DNA of 52,087 nucleotides. Origin: Aestuariivita sp. (GTDB lineage: Bacteria; Pseudomonadota; Alphaproteobacteria; Rhodobacterales; Rhodobacteraceae). The notes under the pieces were generated by a model. The model searched no databases, was not told the DNA's origin, and saw only the letters and a list, made by a program, of their open reading frames with translations. The stretch covers positions 1-52,087 of the forward strand of contig NZ_JAAWWD010000047.1 of the NCBI RefSeq assembly GCF_021404545.1, written 5' to 3'. The stretch's first letter is position 1; each line of letters starts with the position of its first letter. A program made the translations under genes and the position numbers. Below are positions 8,133 through 17,199 of this stretch, piece after piece.

Positions 8133-8902
8133 GAGCGGCGTCCCCTTGCAAAGAAAAGCTCGACACTCAGAACGACCACGACCGAGATCAGAAAGACAAG
8201 GCTGCCGATGGCGTTCAGCCGGGGCGAAAGCCCGGAGCGGAGCATCGACCAGATTTCGACCGGCAGGGTGACGTCGAAGCGGGTGAGCAGGAAGGCGATG
8301 ATGAACTCATCCCAGCTGAGCGTGACCGACAGAAAGAACGCGGCCGCGATGGCGGGCGCCAGCATCGGAACGGTGATCAGCAGGATCACGCGCGCCTCAT
8401 CCGCACCCAGATCGCGCGCGGCGCGTTCGGCGTTTTGCTGCTGTGCGCCCATCGAGGCATAGATGATCGCGAAAGCCAGCGGCAGGTTGATGACCACATG
8501 CCCGATCCCGGCTGTGAGCAGCGACAGCCCCAGCCCCGCGCGCGTCAGCACGATCAGAAGGCCCAGACCGACAATCAAGTAGCTGACCGTGAGCGGCGCG
8601 ATCAGCACCCCGCGCAGCAGCGCCGATCCGGGCAGGATGTGGCGGGCCAGCCCGTAGGCCGCCAGAAAGCCCAGCACCACAGCCAGCGTGGAGGCGCCGA
8701 GAGCAACCAGCAGCGAGTGCGCCAGCGCGCCTGTCAGATCGTCATCCCCCAGGATGTCGGCATACCAGCGCAGCGACGGCCCCTGAAACGGCGGCACCGG
8801 CAGATTGCCATCCTGAAACGAAAACAGCACCAGCACCGCAACCGGCAGGTAGATGAACACGAAAGCGGCCATGAGATAGAGCCAGGGCAGGGCGTGTCTC
8901 AT
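8129..8902 (-). CDS. ABC transporter permease, PotC-like
   Basis: Inner-membrane permease of the importer, 257 aa, with about six hydrophobic segments, starting MRHALPWLYLMAAFVFIYLP. The EAA-like coupling loop is near AARDLGADEARVILLITVPM. The start at 8902 overlaps the stop of the upstream permease in an ATGA arrangement; longer upstream frames read into that gene. It pairs with the 8899-9762 permease and the PotA-like ATPase. Confidence 0.85.
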   Translation of the reverse strand: MRHALPWLYLMAAFVFIYLPVAVLVLFSFQDGNLPVPPFQGPSLRWYADILGDDDLTGALAHSLLVALGASTLAVVLGFLAAYGLARHILPGSALLRGVLIAPLTVSYLIVGLGLLIVLTRAGLGLSLLTAGIGHVVINLPLAFAIIYASMGAQQQNAERAARDLGADEARVILLITVPMLAPAIAAAFFLSVTLSWDEFIIAFLLTRFDVTLPVEIWSMLRSGLSPRLNAIGSLVFLISVVVVLSVELFFARGRRS

Positions 8903-9762
8903 ATCCGGTCGAGCCTCAGCCAGCGGGCGCAGGCCAGGTAGGCCAGTGTCACGATGCCCATCAGAACGATGGCCAGCGCCGAGGCAAGCGGAAAATCGGC
9001 GCGGCGCCCAAGCTGGACCATGATCACCTGCGGCACGGTCAGTTCGGTATTGCCGCCCAGGATCTGCGGCGTGACATAGTCTCCGATGCACAGCACAAAG
9101 GTCAGAAAGGCGCCTGTGACGATGCCCGGCAGGGTCAGCGGCAGGATCACGTGGCGAAACGTCTGAAACGCACTGGCCCCCAGATCCATCGCTGCGCGGC
9201 GGTAATTCGGCGAAAGCTGGATCAGGTTGGCATAGATGGTCAGCGTCAGCAGCATGACGAAGAAATGGACAAAGCCGGTGATCGTGGCAAAGCGCGTGTT
9301 GGCAAGCGTCAGCGGCTCGGCGATGAGGCCCAGGTTGAGCAGCGTCTGGTTCACCACCCCTTCACGCGCGAGCACCAGCAGCCACGCATAAGATCGCACC
9401 ACGTAGGAGGTCCAGAACGGCAGGATCGCCAACAGGAGGGTCAGCCGCTGCCAGCGCTTGGGCACGCGAAACGCAATGATCCAGGCCAGCGGATAGGCCA
9501 ACAGGACCGAGACGATTGTGACCGTCAGCGTGATCTCAAGCGACACGAGGATGGCGCGCCAGAGATAGGCTTTTTCCGCCAGTTCGGCGTAATTGGCCAG
9601 CGACAGCCCCCAGACCAGCGTCCGGCCATCCAGTGTGGCCAGGCTCATCGCGCCCATCACGATAAGGGGCAGGATGAAAAAGGCAAATGTCCAGAGAAGG
9701 GCCGGGGCGACAAAGCCCCAGCCACGGGCGGTCTGCGTCACTGTTGCAGCGTGTTCAGCCAC
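8899..9762 (-). CDS. ABC transporter permease, PotB-like
   Basis: Inner-membrane permease, 287 aa, with about six membrane spans (first near ALLWTFAFFILPLIVMGAMS) and the coupling loop RAAMDLGASAFQTFRHVILP. It contains the GDYVTPQILGG segment usual in PotB/PotH-type permeases. Its start overlaps the end of the substrate-binding protein gene by 25 nt, and its stop overlaps the PotC-like start by 4 nt, so the operon is translated as tightly linked units. Confidence 0.87.
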   Translation of the reverse strand: MAEHAATVTQTARGWGFVAPALLWTFAFFILPLIVMGAMSLATLDGRTLVWGLSLANYAELAEKAYLWRAILVSLEITLTVTIVSVLLAYPLAWIIAFRVPKRWQRLTLLLAILPFWTSYVVRSYAWLLVLAREGVVNQTLLNLGLIAEPLTLANTRFATITGFVHFFVMLLTLTIYANLIQLSPNYRRAAMDLGASAFQTFRHVILPLTLPGIVTGAFLTFVLCIGDYVTPQILGGNTELTVPQVIMVQLGRRADFPLASALAIVLMGIVTLAYLACARWLRLDRI

Positions 9763-10793
9763 AGATCCTGCATCTCGATGTCAAGATCGGTGTCAGGCGC
9801 GGGATAAAGCTGGGTCCGGGCCAGATAGCCGGGCTGTTCGTCCCAGCGCAGCACCGCCTTTTGCGCGTCTGTCAGGATCTCGCCCGCCTTGGCGTTGGCG
9901 GGCATCCCCCAGAAACACGAGGACGTGGCCAGCCGGGCCTGACCTTCGGGGCTGGTGATGTATTTGATGAACTCCAGCGCGAGGTCGGGCTGGGATGTGC
10001 CTTGGACGATGCCGATCGACTGGGCCCAGCGAACCGCACCCTGATCGGGGATGGTCCAGGTCAGTTCGGGCTGATCCTCGGCCAGTACGGCTGTCAGCCA
10101 TTCGCCGCCGCCGACAACGATATCCACCTCTCCGGTGGCCAGCGCCGTTTGCGCGGCAACCACGCCCGCGACAGAGGCCGCCCGGCCGCGCATGGTCGAC
10201 AGAACCTCGCCAATGGCGTCAAGATCATCGGCGCCGATCTCGGCCGTTGGGATGCCCGCGGAAATCGCGGCCAGCCCGATCAGCGGCAGATAATAGTCAT
10301 AGATCGAAATCCGGCCCTGATATGTCTCGGACCAGACGGTTGCGAGGTCTTGCATATCCGCCGGATCGACCTTGTCAGCATTATACGAGATCGTGTTGTA
10401 GCCGAATTTCTCGGTCACGGCATAGGTGACGCCATCGACGGTGTTGTTCTCGGCCATCACGACTTCGGGGAAGAAGTCAGCGATGGGCAGCGCATCCTCG
10501 GGCAGGGGGGCCAGAATGCCGCCTTCGACGGCGCGGAACACGTCGATCCCGTCGATCACCAGCACATCCCAATCGCCGGGCCGGGACTGTTCCAGCAGGG
10601 CCAGGGCGGCGCCGGTGCCCTCGTATTCGCGCAGGTTCACCTTGACGTTGTGGGCGGCCTCGAACGGTTCGATCAGCGCCGGGTCGGTATGGTCGCACCA
10701 GACCAGCGCATTCAGCTCTTGCTGGGCGGTGGCGGGGCTGGTCGCAAGAAAAAGCGCTGCGGAGCAAAGAAGAAACGAGGGCAGGCGGTTCAT
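9738..10793 (-). CDS. Periplasmic substrate-binding protein, PotD-like
   Basis: Extracellular solute-binding protein of the PotD/PotF class, 351 aa, first gene of the importer operon. It has a Sec signal peptide (MNRLPSFLLCSAALFLATSP, cleavage likely after ATAQ). The mature part begins ELNALVWCDHTDPALIEPF, a usual PotD-like opening. The start is the ATG at 10793, preceded by GGGAG; an ATG 12 codons upstream would add a charged stretch before the signal peptide. Transcribed away from the TetR gene across a 126-bp shared regulatory region. Substrate unproven. Confidence 0.85.
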   Translation of the reverse strand: MNRLPSFLLCSAALFLATSPATAQQELNALVWCDHTDPALIEPFEAAHNVKVNLREYEGTGAALALLEQSRPGDWDVLVIDGIDVFRAVEGGILAPLPEDALPIADFFPEVVMAENNTVDGVTYAVTEKFGYNTISYNADKVDPADMQDLATVWSETYQGRISIYDYYLPLIGLAAISAGIPTAEIGADDLDAIGEVLSTMRGRAASVAGVVAAQTALATGEVDIVVGGGEWLTAVLAEDQPELTWTIPDQGAVRWAQSIGIVQGTSQPDLALEFIKYITSPEGQARLATSSCFWGMPANAKAGEILTDAQKAVLRWDEQPGYLARTQLYPAPDTDLDIEMQDLWLNTLQQ

Positions 10794-10853
10794 GTGATGT
10801 CTCCCGGTCGGATTATGGGTTGGCCGCACAGGCGCGGCGCATTACGAAAAAAG

Positions 10854-10880
10854 TTGAAGTCATTCAATTTTACAGTCAAC
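10854..10880. promoter_or_regulatory. Operator/promoter region between importer and TetR gene
   Basis: A palindrome TTGAA-gtca-TTCAA lies at 10854-10867, followed by tttacagtcaac at 10869-10880. Read on the minus strand the latter gives a -35-like TTGACT. Nearly the same string (one mismatch) occurs in the equivalent place of the second TetR/importer cassette at 33751-33762. Candidate operator of the TetR protein and promoter of the importer. Confidence 0.45.
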
Positions 10881-10919
10881 ACTATTTTTACCACCGCGCT
10901 CAATTCTTGATGGATCGCC

Positions 10920-11546
10920 ATGACCGGACTGCGTGAAAAACAAAAGGCCGACCGCAAAAGACGCATCCTTGAGGCTGCGGTGACGCAATTTCGGGCAGAT
11001 GGGTACCGCGCGGTGCGAATCGAGGATTTGGCCGAGATGGCCGAAGTGTCGGTTGGCACGGTCTATAACTATTACAACACCAAGGGCGATATCCTGATCG
11101 CCACGGTCGCAATGGAGGTCGAGGAGGTGCTTGCCTCGGGCGCGACAATCGTCGCCGACCCGCCCGCCGGGGTTGGGGATGCCCTGTTGCAGTTGATCTT
11201 TGGCTATTACGATCATTCGCTGGAGTATCTGTCAAAAGAGATGTGGCGCACCGCCATGGCGCTGTCGATCCAGGCCCCGCAAACCCCCAACGGCCAGCGC
11301 TATAGCGCGTTGGATGCGCGTCTGTCGGCACAGGTGACCGATCTTATTCGCGCGCTTCAGGCGCGCGGCGAGGTCAAGGCCGATCTTGATGCGGAACCGC
11401 TTGGCCAGGTGATCTTTAACAATCTCAACCAGATGTTTATCGAGTTCGTCAAAGACGACGCGATGAGCCTTGAGACGCTGCGCGCGCGGGTCGCGGAGCA
11501 GACCCGCCCTGTTGCCGATTTGATCGCCAGGGCGGGGCCGGGCTGA
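10920..11546 (+). CDS. TetR/AcrR-family transcriptional regulator
   Basis: Ligand-responsive repressor, 208 aa. The N-terminal TetR helix-turn-helix (residues 10-55) reads RRILEAAVTQFRADGY, then IEDLAEMAEVSVGTVYNYYN. The C-terminal helical domain would bind the effector. The gene is divergent from the PotABCD-like operon and separated by 126 bp with a palindrome, so it most likely controls that operon and itself. It resembles the TetR protein at 33805-34473 in opening (MTGLREKQK against MAGLRERQK) and context, suggesting related cassettes. Confidence 0.88.
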   Translation: MTGLREKQKADRKRRILEAAVTQFRADGYRAVRIEDLAEMAEVSVGTVYNYYNTKGDILIATVAMEVEEVLASGATIVADPPAGVGDALLQLIFGYYDHSLEYLSKEMWRTAMALSIQAPQTPNGQRYSALDARLSAQVTDLIRALQARGEVKADLDAEPLGQVIFNNLNQMFIEFVKDDAMSLETLRARVAEQTRPVADLIARAGPG

Positions 11547-11571
11547 CAACGCGTCGGAGGCATCCTCATCC

Positions 11572-12093
11572 TTGCGGCAGAAAACCTTGCAAATCTTCCA
11601 CATGATGGAACAAATGCAAGGTAAGATCACCCGAACCCATCAGAGCCGCATCGAACGCGCGCTGGCAGACCAAGCGGGCGTCGTCCTGCTGGGGCCGCGC
11701 CAGGTGGGCAAGACCACGCTGGCTCAGGATATCGCCGAGGCGCGCGACGCCGTCTATCTGGATATGGAGCGCAGAGCGGACAGACAGATCCTCGACGAGC
11801 CCGATCTTTACTTGGATGAGCAGATGGGGCGTCTGGTCGTGATTGATGAGGTTCAGTTGATACCGGGCCTGTTCGGCGCGCTGAGGGGGCAGATTGACCG
11901 CCGCCGCCGCAAGGGGCATCGCGCCGGGTAATTGCTGCTGTTGGGGTTGGCCTCCAACACGCTTTTGCAGCAAAGCGCGGACTCCTTGGCCGGGCGGGCT
12001 GCTGAACGCGGCCGGGATCGCGAGGTCCCCGGGCCCGGCGGCCTGCGCGCGGTGCCCGTGGCGGGTGCCCTTGATCGGCTGCGCACCCTATAG
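11572..12093 (+). pseudogene. AAA+ ATPase (DUF4143-type), decayed
   Basis: The N-terminal 119 codons encode the ATPase part of a DUF4143-type protein: QSRIERALAD, Walker A GPRQVGKTTLAQ, then Walker B LVVIDEVQLIPGLF. An in-frame TAA at 11929-11931 interrupts it. The same frame then continues with LLLLGLASNTLLQQSADSL, the expected next block (normally RFLLLGSASNTLL), before diverging and ending at TAG 12091-12093. The family is usually about 380-400 aa, so the C-terminal half is lost. Such proteins are common, poorly understood, and sometimes linked to toxin-antitoxin or mobile loci. Confidence 0.75.
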
Positions 12094-12570
12094 CCTTGCC
12101 TGCGGCGCGCCACATCCCGCAGGATCGGCACGAGACCAGCCTTTCGATCATCTCGACACCGTCGGGATACGTCGCCGCGCCCGATCCATGGCCATGCGCA
12201 GGCCCCGCATGTCGCTTCGGCTTTGCGCCATCAGAGCGTTTTTATGGAGCTTTGAGCCGCCCGTATTCCGTCTGAATCGGTTCGTTGGCCTGCATGGCAT
12301 AGAGACGACAGACGAGGGTCTGACCGTTCGCTGTTGCCGGTATCCCCGGCATCCGGGGTGATTTAGATCCATCGAGCCGCGCCATTGGTAATTGCGCCAA
12401 GCGCCAGCTGCCGCTGATCGGGCGCGATCCCCGAAAATCAGCGGTTGCGTCGTCACGCGATCCCGCTTTCTATCCCAGACCAGCGCGGGCGCGATGCTGC
12501 GGATGTGAGCAATCTCAATCCGGTGGGAAGGCAGGGCGCCCAGGCTTGCATCCAAAGAGAAGGGGCTGCG
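12094..12570. other. Intergenic region with a GC hairpin
   Basis: About 480 bases with no gene I can support. It contains a perfect short hairpin CCCCGG-CAT-CCGGGG at 12344-12358 with only a weak T-rich tail. The rest may be remnant sequence from the decayed ATPase gene. Confidence 0.4.
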
Positions 12571-13518
12571 GTGGCCGACATTCTGACAATCACGCTGAAC
12601 CCGTCCATCGATCTTGCCACATCGGTTGCGCGGGTTGTGGCGGGGCCGAAACTGTATACCTCATCGCCCAGAGTGGATCCCGGCGGCGGCGGCGTCAACG
12701 TAGCCCGGGCGATCCGCATACTTGGCGGGCGGGCGACCGCCCTGCTGGCGGTGGGCGGCGCCACGGGAGAGCGCCTGCTTGATCTGCTGGCCACTGAGGA
12801 TGTGGACACGCTGCCGGTGCCCGTCGGCGGCGAAACGCGGCAAAGCTTTGCCGTGACCGACGAGAGTAACGGCGCGCAATTCCGCTTTAGCGTGCCGGGG
12901 CACACCCTGGGGCGGGCCGATGGCGATCTGTTGCTGCAAACCATCGCCCGGGCCGCCCCCGAAGACGGTTATGTCGTGCTGAGCGGCGGTGTCGCCCCCG
13001 GTCTGGGAGACGATTTTCCACAACGCATTCAGGCCGCGATTGCGCCGCGGACCGATCGGCTGATCATGGATACGTCCAAGGCCGCGCTGGCCAGAGTGAT
13101 CGCCGAACCCTCGGCGCCCGCGCTCTTGCTTCGCCTTGACCGAAGAGAAGCCGCGCAGGCGGCCCGTCGCGAGATGGAGACGCTTGACCACTCTGTGGCC
13201 TTCGCATCCGATCTGGTGGCGCGGGGTGTGGCGCGGATGGTGGTGACGGGACAGGGCGCGGAAGGGTCGATCATGGTGACCCAGACCGCCCGGTATCATT
13301 GCCGGGCCGCCGCCGGGCCGGTGCGCAGCAAGATCGGGGCGGGCGATGCCCTGGTTGGCGCGATGACGCTGGCCCTGGCCAGAGGCGACACCCCGGATCA
13401 GGCGCTGCGCTGGGGCGTTGCGGCGGCCAGTGCGACAGTCGGCACCGAAGGCACCGCGCTGTTCGCGCTGGCCGACGTGCAGGCACTTTTTGAAAGCTGC
13501 ACCCTTGCCAAGGTGTAA
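12571..13518 (+). CDS. PfkB-family kinase, probable 6-phosphofructokinase or 1-phosphofructokinase
   Basis: Sugar-phosphate kinase of the PfkB/ribokinase superfamily, 315 aa. The N-terminal signature is ILTITLNPSIDLATSV, the substrate/dimer region is VDPGGGGVNVARAIRILGG, and the catalytic anion-hole motif is KIGAGDALVGAM near the C-terminus. The opening TLNPSID is typical of phosphofructokinase-2, 1-phosphofructokinase and tagatose-6-phosphate kinase. The start is set at GTG 12571, where homology begins and which has GAGAAGGGG upstream; an ATG further upstream adds unlikely sequence. No sugar transporter or partner gene is adjacent, so the exact substrate is open. Convergent with pqqE. Confidence 0.82.
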   Translation: MADILTITLNPSIDLATSVARVVAGPKLYTSSPRVDPGGGGVNVARAIRILGGRATALLAVGGATGERLLDLLATEDVDTLPVPVGGETRQSFAVTDESNGAQFRFSVPGHTLGRADGDLLLQTIARAAPEDGYVVLSGGVAPGLGDDFPQRIQAAIAPRTDRLIMDTSKAALARVIAEPSAPALLLRLDRREAAQAARREMETLDHSVAFASDLVARGVARMVVTGQGAEGSIMVTQTARYHCRAAAGPVRSKIGAGDALVGAMTLALARGDTPDQALRWGVAAASATVGTEGTALFALADVQALFESCTLAKV

Positions 13519-13688
13519 GAAAGGCGAAGGGCCGTCCTGATCGAAGGGTCCGATCTTTTGGGGCGCCTTGACCCGGTCCTGGGGGATATCGCAGTTGCAA
13601 TAGACGACAGATGAGGCCCCAAGGCGTTTGGACTGCGACTGGCAATGTCGCACAGTGCCGGTTACCGGCTGCCGGTGCCGTGATCGGA

Positions 13689-14795
13689 TTATCCGGCAGG
13701 GTCGGTGTTTCCGCCCGGGGATTTGCGATAGACCAGTGGCGCATCGGCCTGAGCGGCGTGAGTCTGAGCCTGCGCCTGCAAGGCGCTGTGATGGGGCGAC
13801 TTGACGCAAACCGGATCCGTGGCCGAGGGATCGCCCAGGATGGCCATCGCCTGACAGCGGCATCCGCCGAAGTCGATCGTCTTGCGCGCACAGCTCTGGC
13901 ATGGCTCGGACATCCAGCCGGTGCCGCGATAGGCGTTGAACGCGGCCCCCTTGTACCAGATCTCGCCAAGCGGTTTATCCGCGACCCGGTCAAAGCTCAG
14001 ATGCGGGATCGTCTCGGCGGCATGGCAAGGCAGGACCTTGCCGTCGGGGGTGATGTTGAGGCCGGATGTCCCCCAGCCCCCCATGCAGCGCTTGGGATAC
14101 TCCTCGTGATAATCGGCCGGCACATAGTCGATCACAAGCTGCCCCTTGAGCCGCGCGCGCGCCTCTTTGACGATCCGGGTAGCCTCGCGCGCCTGATCGC
14201 GCGTCGGCATCAGCGCATCGCGGTTTTTCAGCGCCCAGCCATGGAACTGCACGGTCGCGATTTCGATGCGGCGGGCGCCCATCTCCCGCGCCATGTCCAG
14301 CGCGCGCGGCAGTTGATGCAGGTTGCGGCGGTGGAGGACCACATTGAGCGTGAGCGGAAACCCGATGTCTCCGATCCACGCGGCCACCTGCATCTTGCGC
14401 GCGAAGCCACCCGCGTAACCGCCAATCTCATCGGCCATTTCGGGATCTGTGCCTTGCAGCGACAGTTGCACATGATCGAGGCCAGCCGCATCCAGCGCCG
14501 CCAGGCGCCGTTCGGTGAGGCCGATCCCGGAGGTGATCAGGTTGGTGTAAAGACCCGCGGCACGGGCGGCGGCCACAAGCTGGGTCAGATCCCGGCGCGA
14601 CGCAGGCTCACCGCCCGAAAGATGGAGCTGCAAGACACCCAGGTCCGCCGCCTCGCAAAACACCCGCGCCCATGTGGCGGTGTCGAGTTCGGCCGCCTGC
14701 CGCGCCATCTGCACCGGGTTGGAGCAATAGGGGCATGACAGCGGACAACGATGGGTCAGCTCGGCCAGCATGGCGATGGGGGGTGCGACGGTCAT
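13689..14795 (-). CDS. pqqE: PQQ biosynthesis radical SAM protein PqqE
   Basis: Radical SAM enzyme that forms the Glu-Tyr carbon-carbon bond in PqqA, the first step of pyrroloquinoline quinone synthesis. It has 368 aa. The [4Fe-4S]-SAM motif is CPLSCPYCSNP (CxxxCxxC), followed by HLSGGEPASRRDL. The C-terminal SPASM-type cysteines are in KRCMGGWG, VLPCHAAE and CQSCARKTIDFGGCRCQAM. The start overlaps the pqqD stop by 4 nt, fitting the physical PqqD-PqqE partnership. Last gene of pqqABCDE. Confidence 0.95.
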   Translation of the reverse strand: MTVAPPIAMLAELTHRCPLSCPYCSNPVQMARQAAELDTATWARVFCEAADLGVLQLHLSGGEPASRRDLTQLVAAARAAGLYTNLITSGIGLTERRLAALDAAGLDHVQLSLQGTDPEMADEIGGYAGGFARKMQVAAWIGDIGFPLTLNVVLHRRNLHQLPRALDMAREMGARRIEIATVQFHGWALKNRDALMPTRDQAREATRIVKEARARLKGQLVIDYVPADYHEEYPKRCMGGWGTSGLNITPDGKVLPCHAAETIPHLSFDRVADKPLGEIWYKGAAFNAYRGTGWMSEPCQSCARKTIDFGGCRCQAMAILGDPSATDPVCVKSPHHSALQAQAQTHAAQADAPLVYRKSPGGNTDPAG

Positions 14796-15067
14796 TCGGT
14801 CACATCCAGATAAAGACGGGTGCGCAGCGCGCCCAGAAAACCGGCGCTGTCTTTTCGGATCTGGTCGACGGGCGCGTCATAGCGTGCGGCGAGGGTGTTC
14901 GTGATCTCGCCAAAGCTGCGTGTGCCATCGACCTCCGACAGGATCGCATGGCCCACCGCATCCAGCGTCACGGCGCGTTCGGGGGCCAGCAGGACCCATG
15001 TGTCGCGCACAGTGTCGTGATGCAGGCGCACGCCACGCGGCAGGACGGGTATGTCGGTCTCGCGCAT
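14792..15067 (-). CDS. pqqD: PQQ biosynthesis peptide chaperone PqqD
   Basis: Small RiPP-recognition protein that binds PqqA and presents it to PqqE. It has 91 aa, the usual size, starting MRETDIPVLPRGVRLHHD. The winged-helix-like core includes ERAVTLDAVGHAILSEVDG and SFGEITNTLAARYDAP. It sits between pqqC (1-nt gap) and pqqE (4-nt overlap). Confidence 0.93.
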   Translation of the reverse strand: MRETDIPVLPRGVRLHHDTVRDTWVLLAPERAVTLDAVGHAILSEVDGTRSFGEITNTLAARYDAPVDQIRKDSAGFLGALRTRLYLDVTE

Positions 15068-15068
15068 T

Positions 15069-15818
15069 TCAGGACGCCTCTTTCAGGCCCAGCCCCTGAC
15101 CCGGGACCCAGGCGCCGGGCGGGATGCGCGCGGGTTCGACATAGGCCCCCCAAAGCGCATCGAGCTGCGCCCAGAGCACATCCGTCTTGAAGATCAGCGC
15201 CTGTGCCGCTGCGTCCTGCTTGTCGGCGGTATCCGCATGATCAAGGACCCAGGCAAGGCCGAAAGCCACGTCTTTGGGCGCTTCTTTCAGCCGGGTGCTG
15301 AAATAGCTGAGCGAGCTGTCATCCGCGAAATCGTAGTTCCTCAGAAGGCCCTCGATCCGGCTGGCATGGATCCTGGGCGCGAAAAGTTCGGTCAGGGACG
15401 ACGCCACCGCTTCGAGCAGGGTCTTTTCGCGCACAAAGCGGACATAGGCATCGACCGCGAATGTCGTCGCGGGCAACACCCCCTTGCGCGAGGCGACATA
15501 ATCGGGGTCAAGCCCCACTGCCTCGGCCAGCCGCAGCCAGCGGCGGATGCCCCCTTCATTCTCGGCGGTGCCGTCGTGATCCTCGATACGCGCGCGCCAT
15601 TGGCGCCGCAGATCGGGGCAGTCCACCCGGCTCATGAAGGCGGCGTCCTTCATCGGGATGGCGTGCTGGTAATAGTAGCGGTTGATCACCCAGGCGCGCA
15701 CCTGATCGGGCGTGCAGCCGCCGCCATGCAAAAGGTCGTGGAACGGGTGCAGATCATGATAACGCTCGGCCCCGATCTGGCGCAGGCGGGCTTCAAACGC
15801 GTCGCGGCTTGGGGTCAT
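15069..15818 (-). CDS. pqqC: Pyrroloquinoline-quinone synthase PqqC
   Basis: Cofactor-free oxidase that catalyses ring closure and the eight-electron oxidation of the last PQQ intermediate. It has 249 aa, typical length. Family features include YHDLHPFHDLLHGGGCTPDQ, then RYYYQHAIPMKDAAF, and later the helical block NYDFADDSSLSYFSTRL. It starts directly after the pqqB stop. Confidence 0.95.
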   Translation of the reverse strand: MTPSRDAFEARLRQIGAERYHDLHPFHDLLHGGGCTPDQVRAWVINRYYYQHAIPMKDAAFMSRVDCPDLRRQWRARIEDHDGTAENEGGIRRWLRLAEAVGLDPDYVASRKGVLPATTFAVDAYVRFVREKTLLEAVASSLTELFAPRIHASRIEGLLRNYDFADDSSLSYFSTRLKEAPKDVAFGLAWVLDHADTADKQDAAAQALIFKTDVLWAQLDALWGAYVEPARIPPGAWVPGQGLGLKEAS

Positions 15819-16712
15819 CTAGGTGATCTCCATTCCGTCCTGGCCGATGATCCAGCCCGCGGCCTCGGCCTGTGCTTTTTCGTCGGACGCGGGACGCAGC
15901 ACCGGGTTGGTGTTGTTCATATGCACAAAGATCTTGCGGGCAATCCCCATGTCCCGGAACGCGGCGATGGAACCATCCGGGCCGCTCATCGACATATGGC
16001 CCATGCGCCTGCCGGTCTTTTCGCCCAGGCCCGCGCGCACCATCTCGTCATCGCGCCAGAGGGTGCCGTCAAAAAAGAGCAGGTTGGCCCCACGCAGCCG
16101 GTCGCGCAGGTCGTCATTCAGCATCGCGCAGCCGGGGATGTAGAACGCGGATTTGCCCTCGGCCACAAGTTCAACGCCGACGGTCTGATCGCCGATCAGG
16201 TCGGTCTGCACCGCGTCCCCCTCAAGATAGAGCGGCACCTTGCCCGGCACGGCAAAGAGCCTGGCCATCAGCCCGGGCGACAGTTCAAACGGTTGATCAA
16301 GGGCGATGGTCTTTCGCGCCACAACCGATGGGTTGAGCGCATCGAAGATCGGATTCTGGGCCAGCACATCGTGAATGCCGGCAGTGGCGAACAGGGTGAA
16401 AGACTGCATCTCGCGCAGGCTGAGCAGGCCCGCGACATGGTCGATATCGCCATTGGTGACCAGCACTGCGCGTAACGGAAGCCGGCGCAACCCTGTCGGA
16501 TGAAGGACGCGCGCTTGCGCCATCTGCCCACGGATATCCGGGGACGCGTTCAAAATGGCCCAGGATGCGCCATCCGCGGACACCGCCAGCGAAGACTGTG
16601 TCAGGGACGGGATCGCACCGCCGCGCGCGAGATTGCAATTGTCACATCCACAGTTCCACTGCGGCAGGCCACCCCCGGCAGCGGCCCCCAGTATCTGCGC
16701 GCGGAACGCCAT
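15819..16712 (-). CDS. pqqB: PQQ biosynthesis protein PqqB
   Basis: Metallo-beta-lactamase-fold hydroxylase that oxidises the tyrosine part of the PQQ precursor. It has 297 aa. Recognisable family blocks are ILGAAAGGGLPQWNCGCDNC at the N-terminus, TNGDIDHVAGLLSLRE in place of the classical HxHxDH box, and HMSMSGPDGS near the C-terminus. It begins 25 nt after the pqqA stop. Confidence 0.95.
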   Translation of the reverse strand: MAFRAQILGAAAGGGLPQWNCGCDNCNLARGGAIPSLTQSSLAVSADGASWAILNASPDIRGQMAQARVLHPTGLRRLPLRAVLVTNGDIDHVAGLLSLREMQSFTLFATAGIHDVLAQNPIFDALNPSVVARKTIALDQPFELSPGLMARLFAVPGKVPLYLEGDAVQTDLIGDQTVGVELVAEGKSAFYIPGCAMLNDDLRDRLRGANLLFFDGTLWRDDEMVRAGLGEKTGRRMGHMSMSGPDGSIAAFRDMGIARKIFVHMNNTNPVLRPASDEKAQAEAAGWIIGQDGMEIT

Positions 16713-16737
16713 CTATGACCCCCGCGCGCAGACGCGT

Positions 16738-16836
16738 TCAGAACAGGACTTCGCGTTCTTCGTCGCTGTCGGGTCCATACATGTTGATCTCCATTCCGCA
16801 TTCGATTTCGCGGATGATCGGTTTGGTCCAGGCCAT
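16738..16836 (-). CDS. pqqA: PQQ precursor peptide PqqA
   Basis: Ribosomal precursor of pyrroloquinoline quinone, 32 aa, starting MAWTKPIIREIECGMEINMY. The conserved Glu16 and Tyr20 (E-x3-Y) are the residues cross-linked by PqqE; both are present. The start at 16836 has a strong GGGAGG about 8 nt upstream, as expected for a peptide needed in excess over the enzymes. First gene of pqqABCDE and only 25 nt from pqqB. Confidence 0.93.
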   Translation of the reverse strand: MAWTKPIIREIECGMEINMYGPDSDEEREVLF

Positions 16837-17199
16837 GAGTGTTTCCTCCCAAAAATAGCGGTTTGTGTTGACGTACAAGCTGGCAGAGCGGGGCAAGAAA
16901 GGCGACTCCTAAATTCCAGGGAACGGGCGGATCCTGGCCTGTCTTGGCCCCTGTCATTCATCGTCGTTCCAGCCACCAAAAGAGATCCTCCTATTTTGTA
17001 ACATACTGATTTCGCAACCAAGATATGGCTCTTTACGTCCATTGCCAGCGTATCGGACCTGAACCGCGACCACGTTTGCGTTATCCGGTCTTTGCCATAC
17101 CCAATATGCCGCAAAGAGATTGCCGCGCGATGGGCTTGGACCGGTTTGGGTGGGCTGAGCGGGCATGCCGCCGCTCAGCCCGATGTTTGCCCTGCGGGC
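16837..17199. other. Intergenic region: pqq promoter region and hairpin after the alcohol dehydrogenase gene
   Basis: No gene is supported here. The segment next to pqqA should carry its promoter; I see only a weak candidate. Near the dehydrogenase stop lies a strong 11-bp inverted repeat, listed separately. Confidence 0.4.
17152..17181 (-). terminator. Hairpin downstream of the PQQ-alcohol dehydrogenase
   Basis: GGGCTGAGCGG at 17152-17162 pairs perfectly with CCGCTCAGCCC at 17171-17181 around an 8-nt loop, 18 nt after the dehydrogenase stop. There is no T-run, so it may be a factor-dependent terminator or an mRNA-stabilising stem-loop. Confidence 0.5.

Noticed and set aside
12148-12555. 135-codon minus-strand frame in the gap before pfkB
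   Set aside because: Arginine-rich, no domain, no good ribosome-binding site.
13657-13669. GCCGGT-t-ACCGGC inverted repeat after pqqE as terminator
   Set aside because: A one-base loop cannot form a normal hairpin and there is no T-run.
12661-13902. Minus-strand frame across pfkB and the pfkB-pqqE gap, with a protein-like stretch over 13520-13620
   Set aside because: Most of it lies opposite pfkB. The short stretch in the gap looks somewhat coding, but I recognise no family, so I do not call it a gene remnant.
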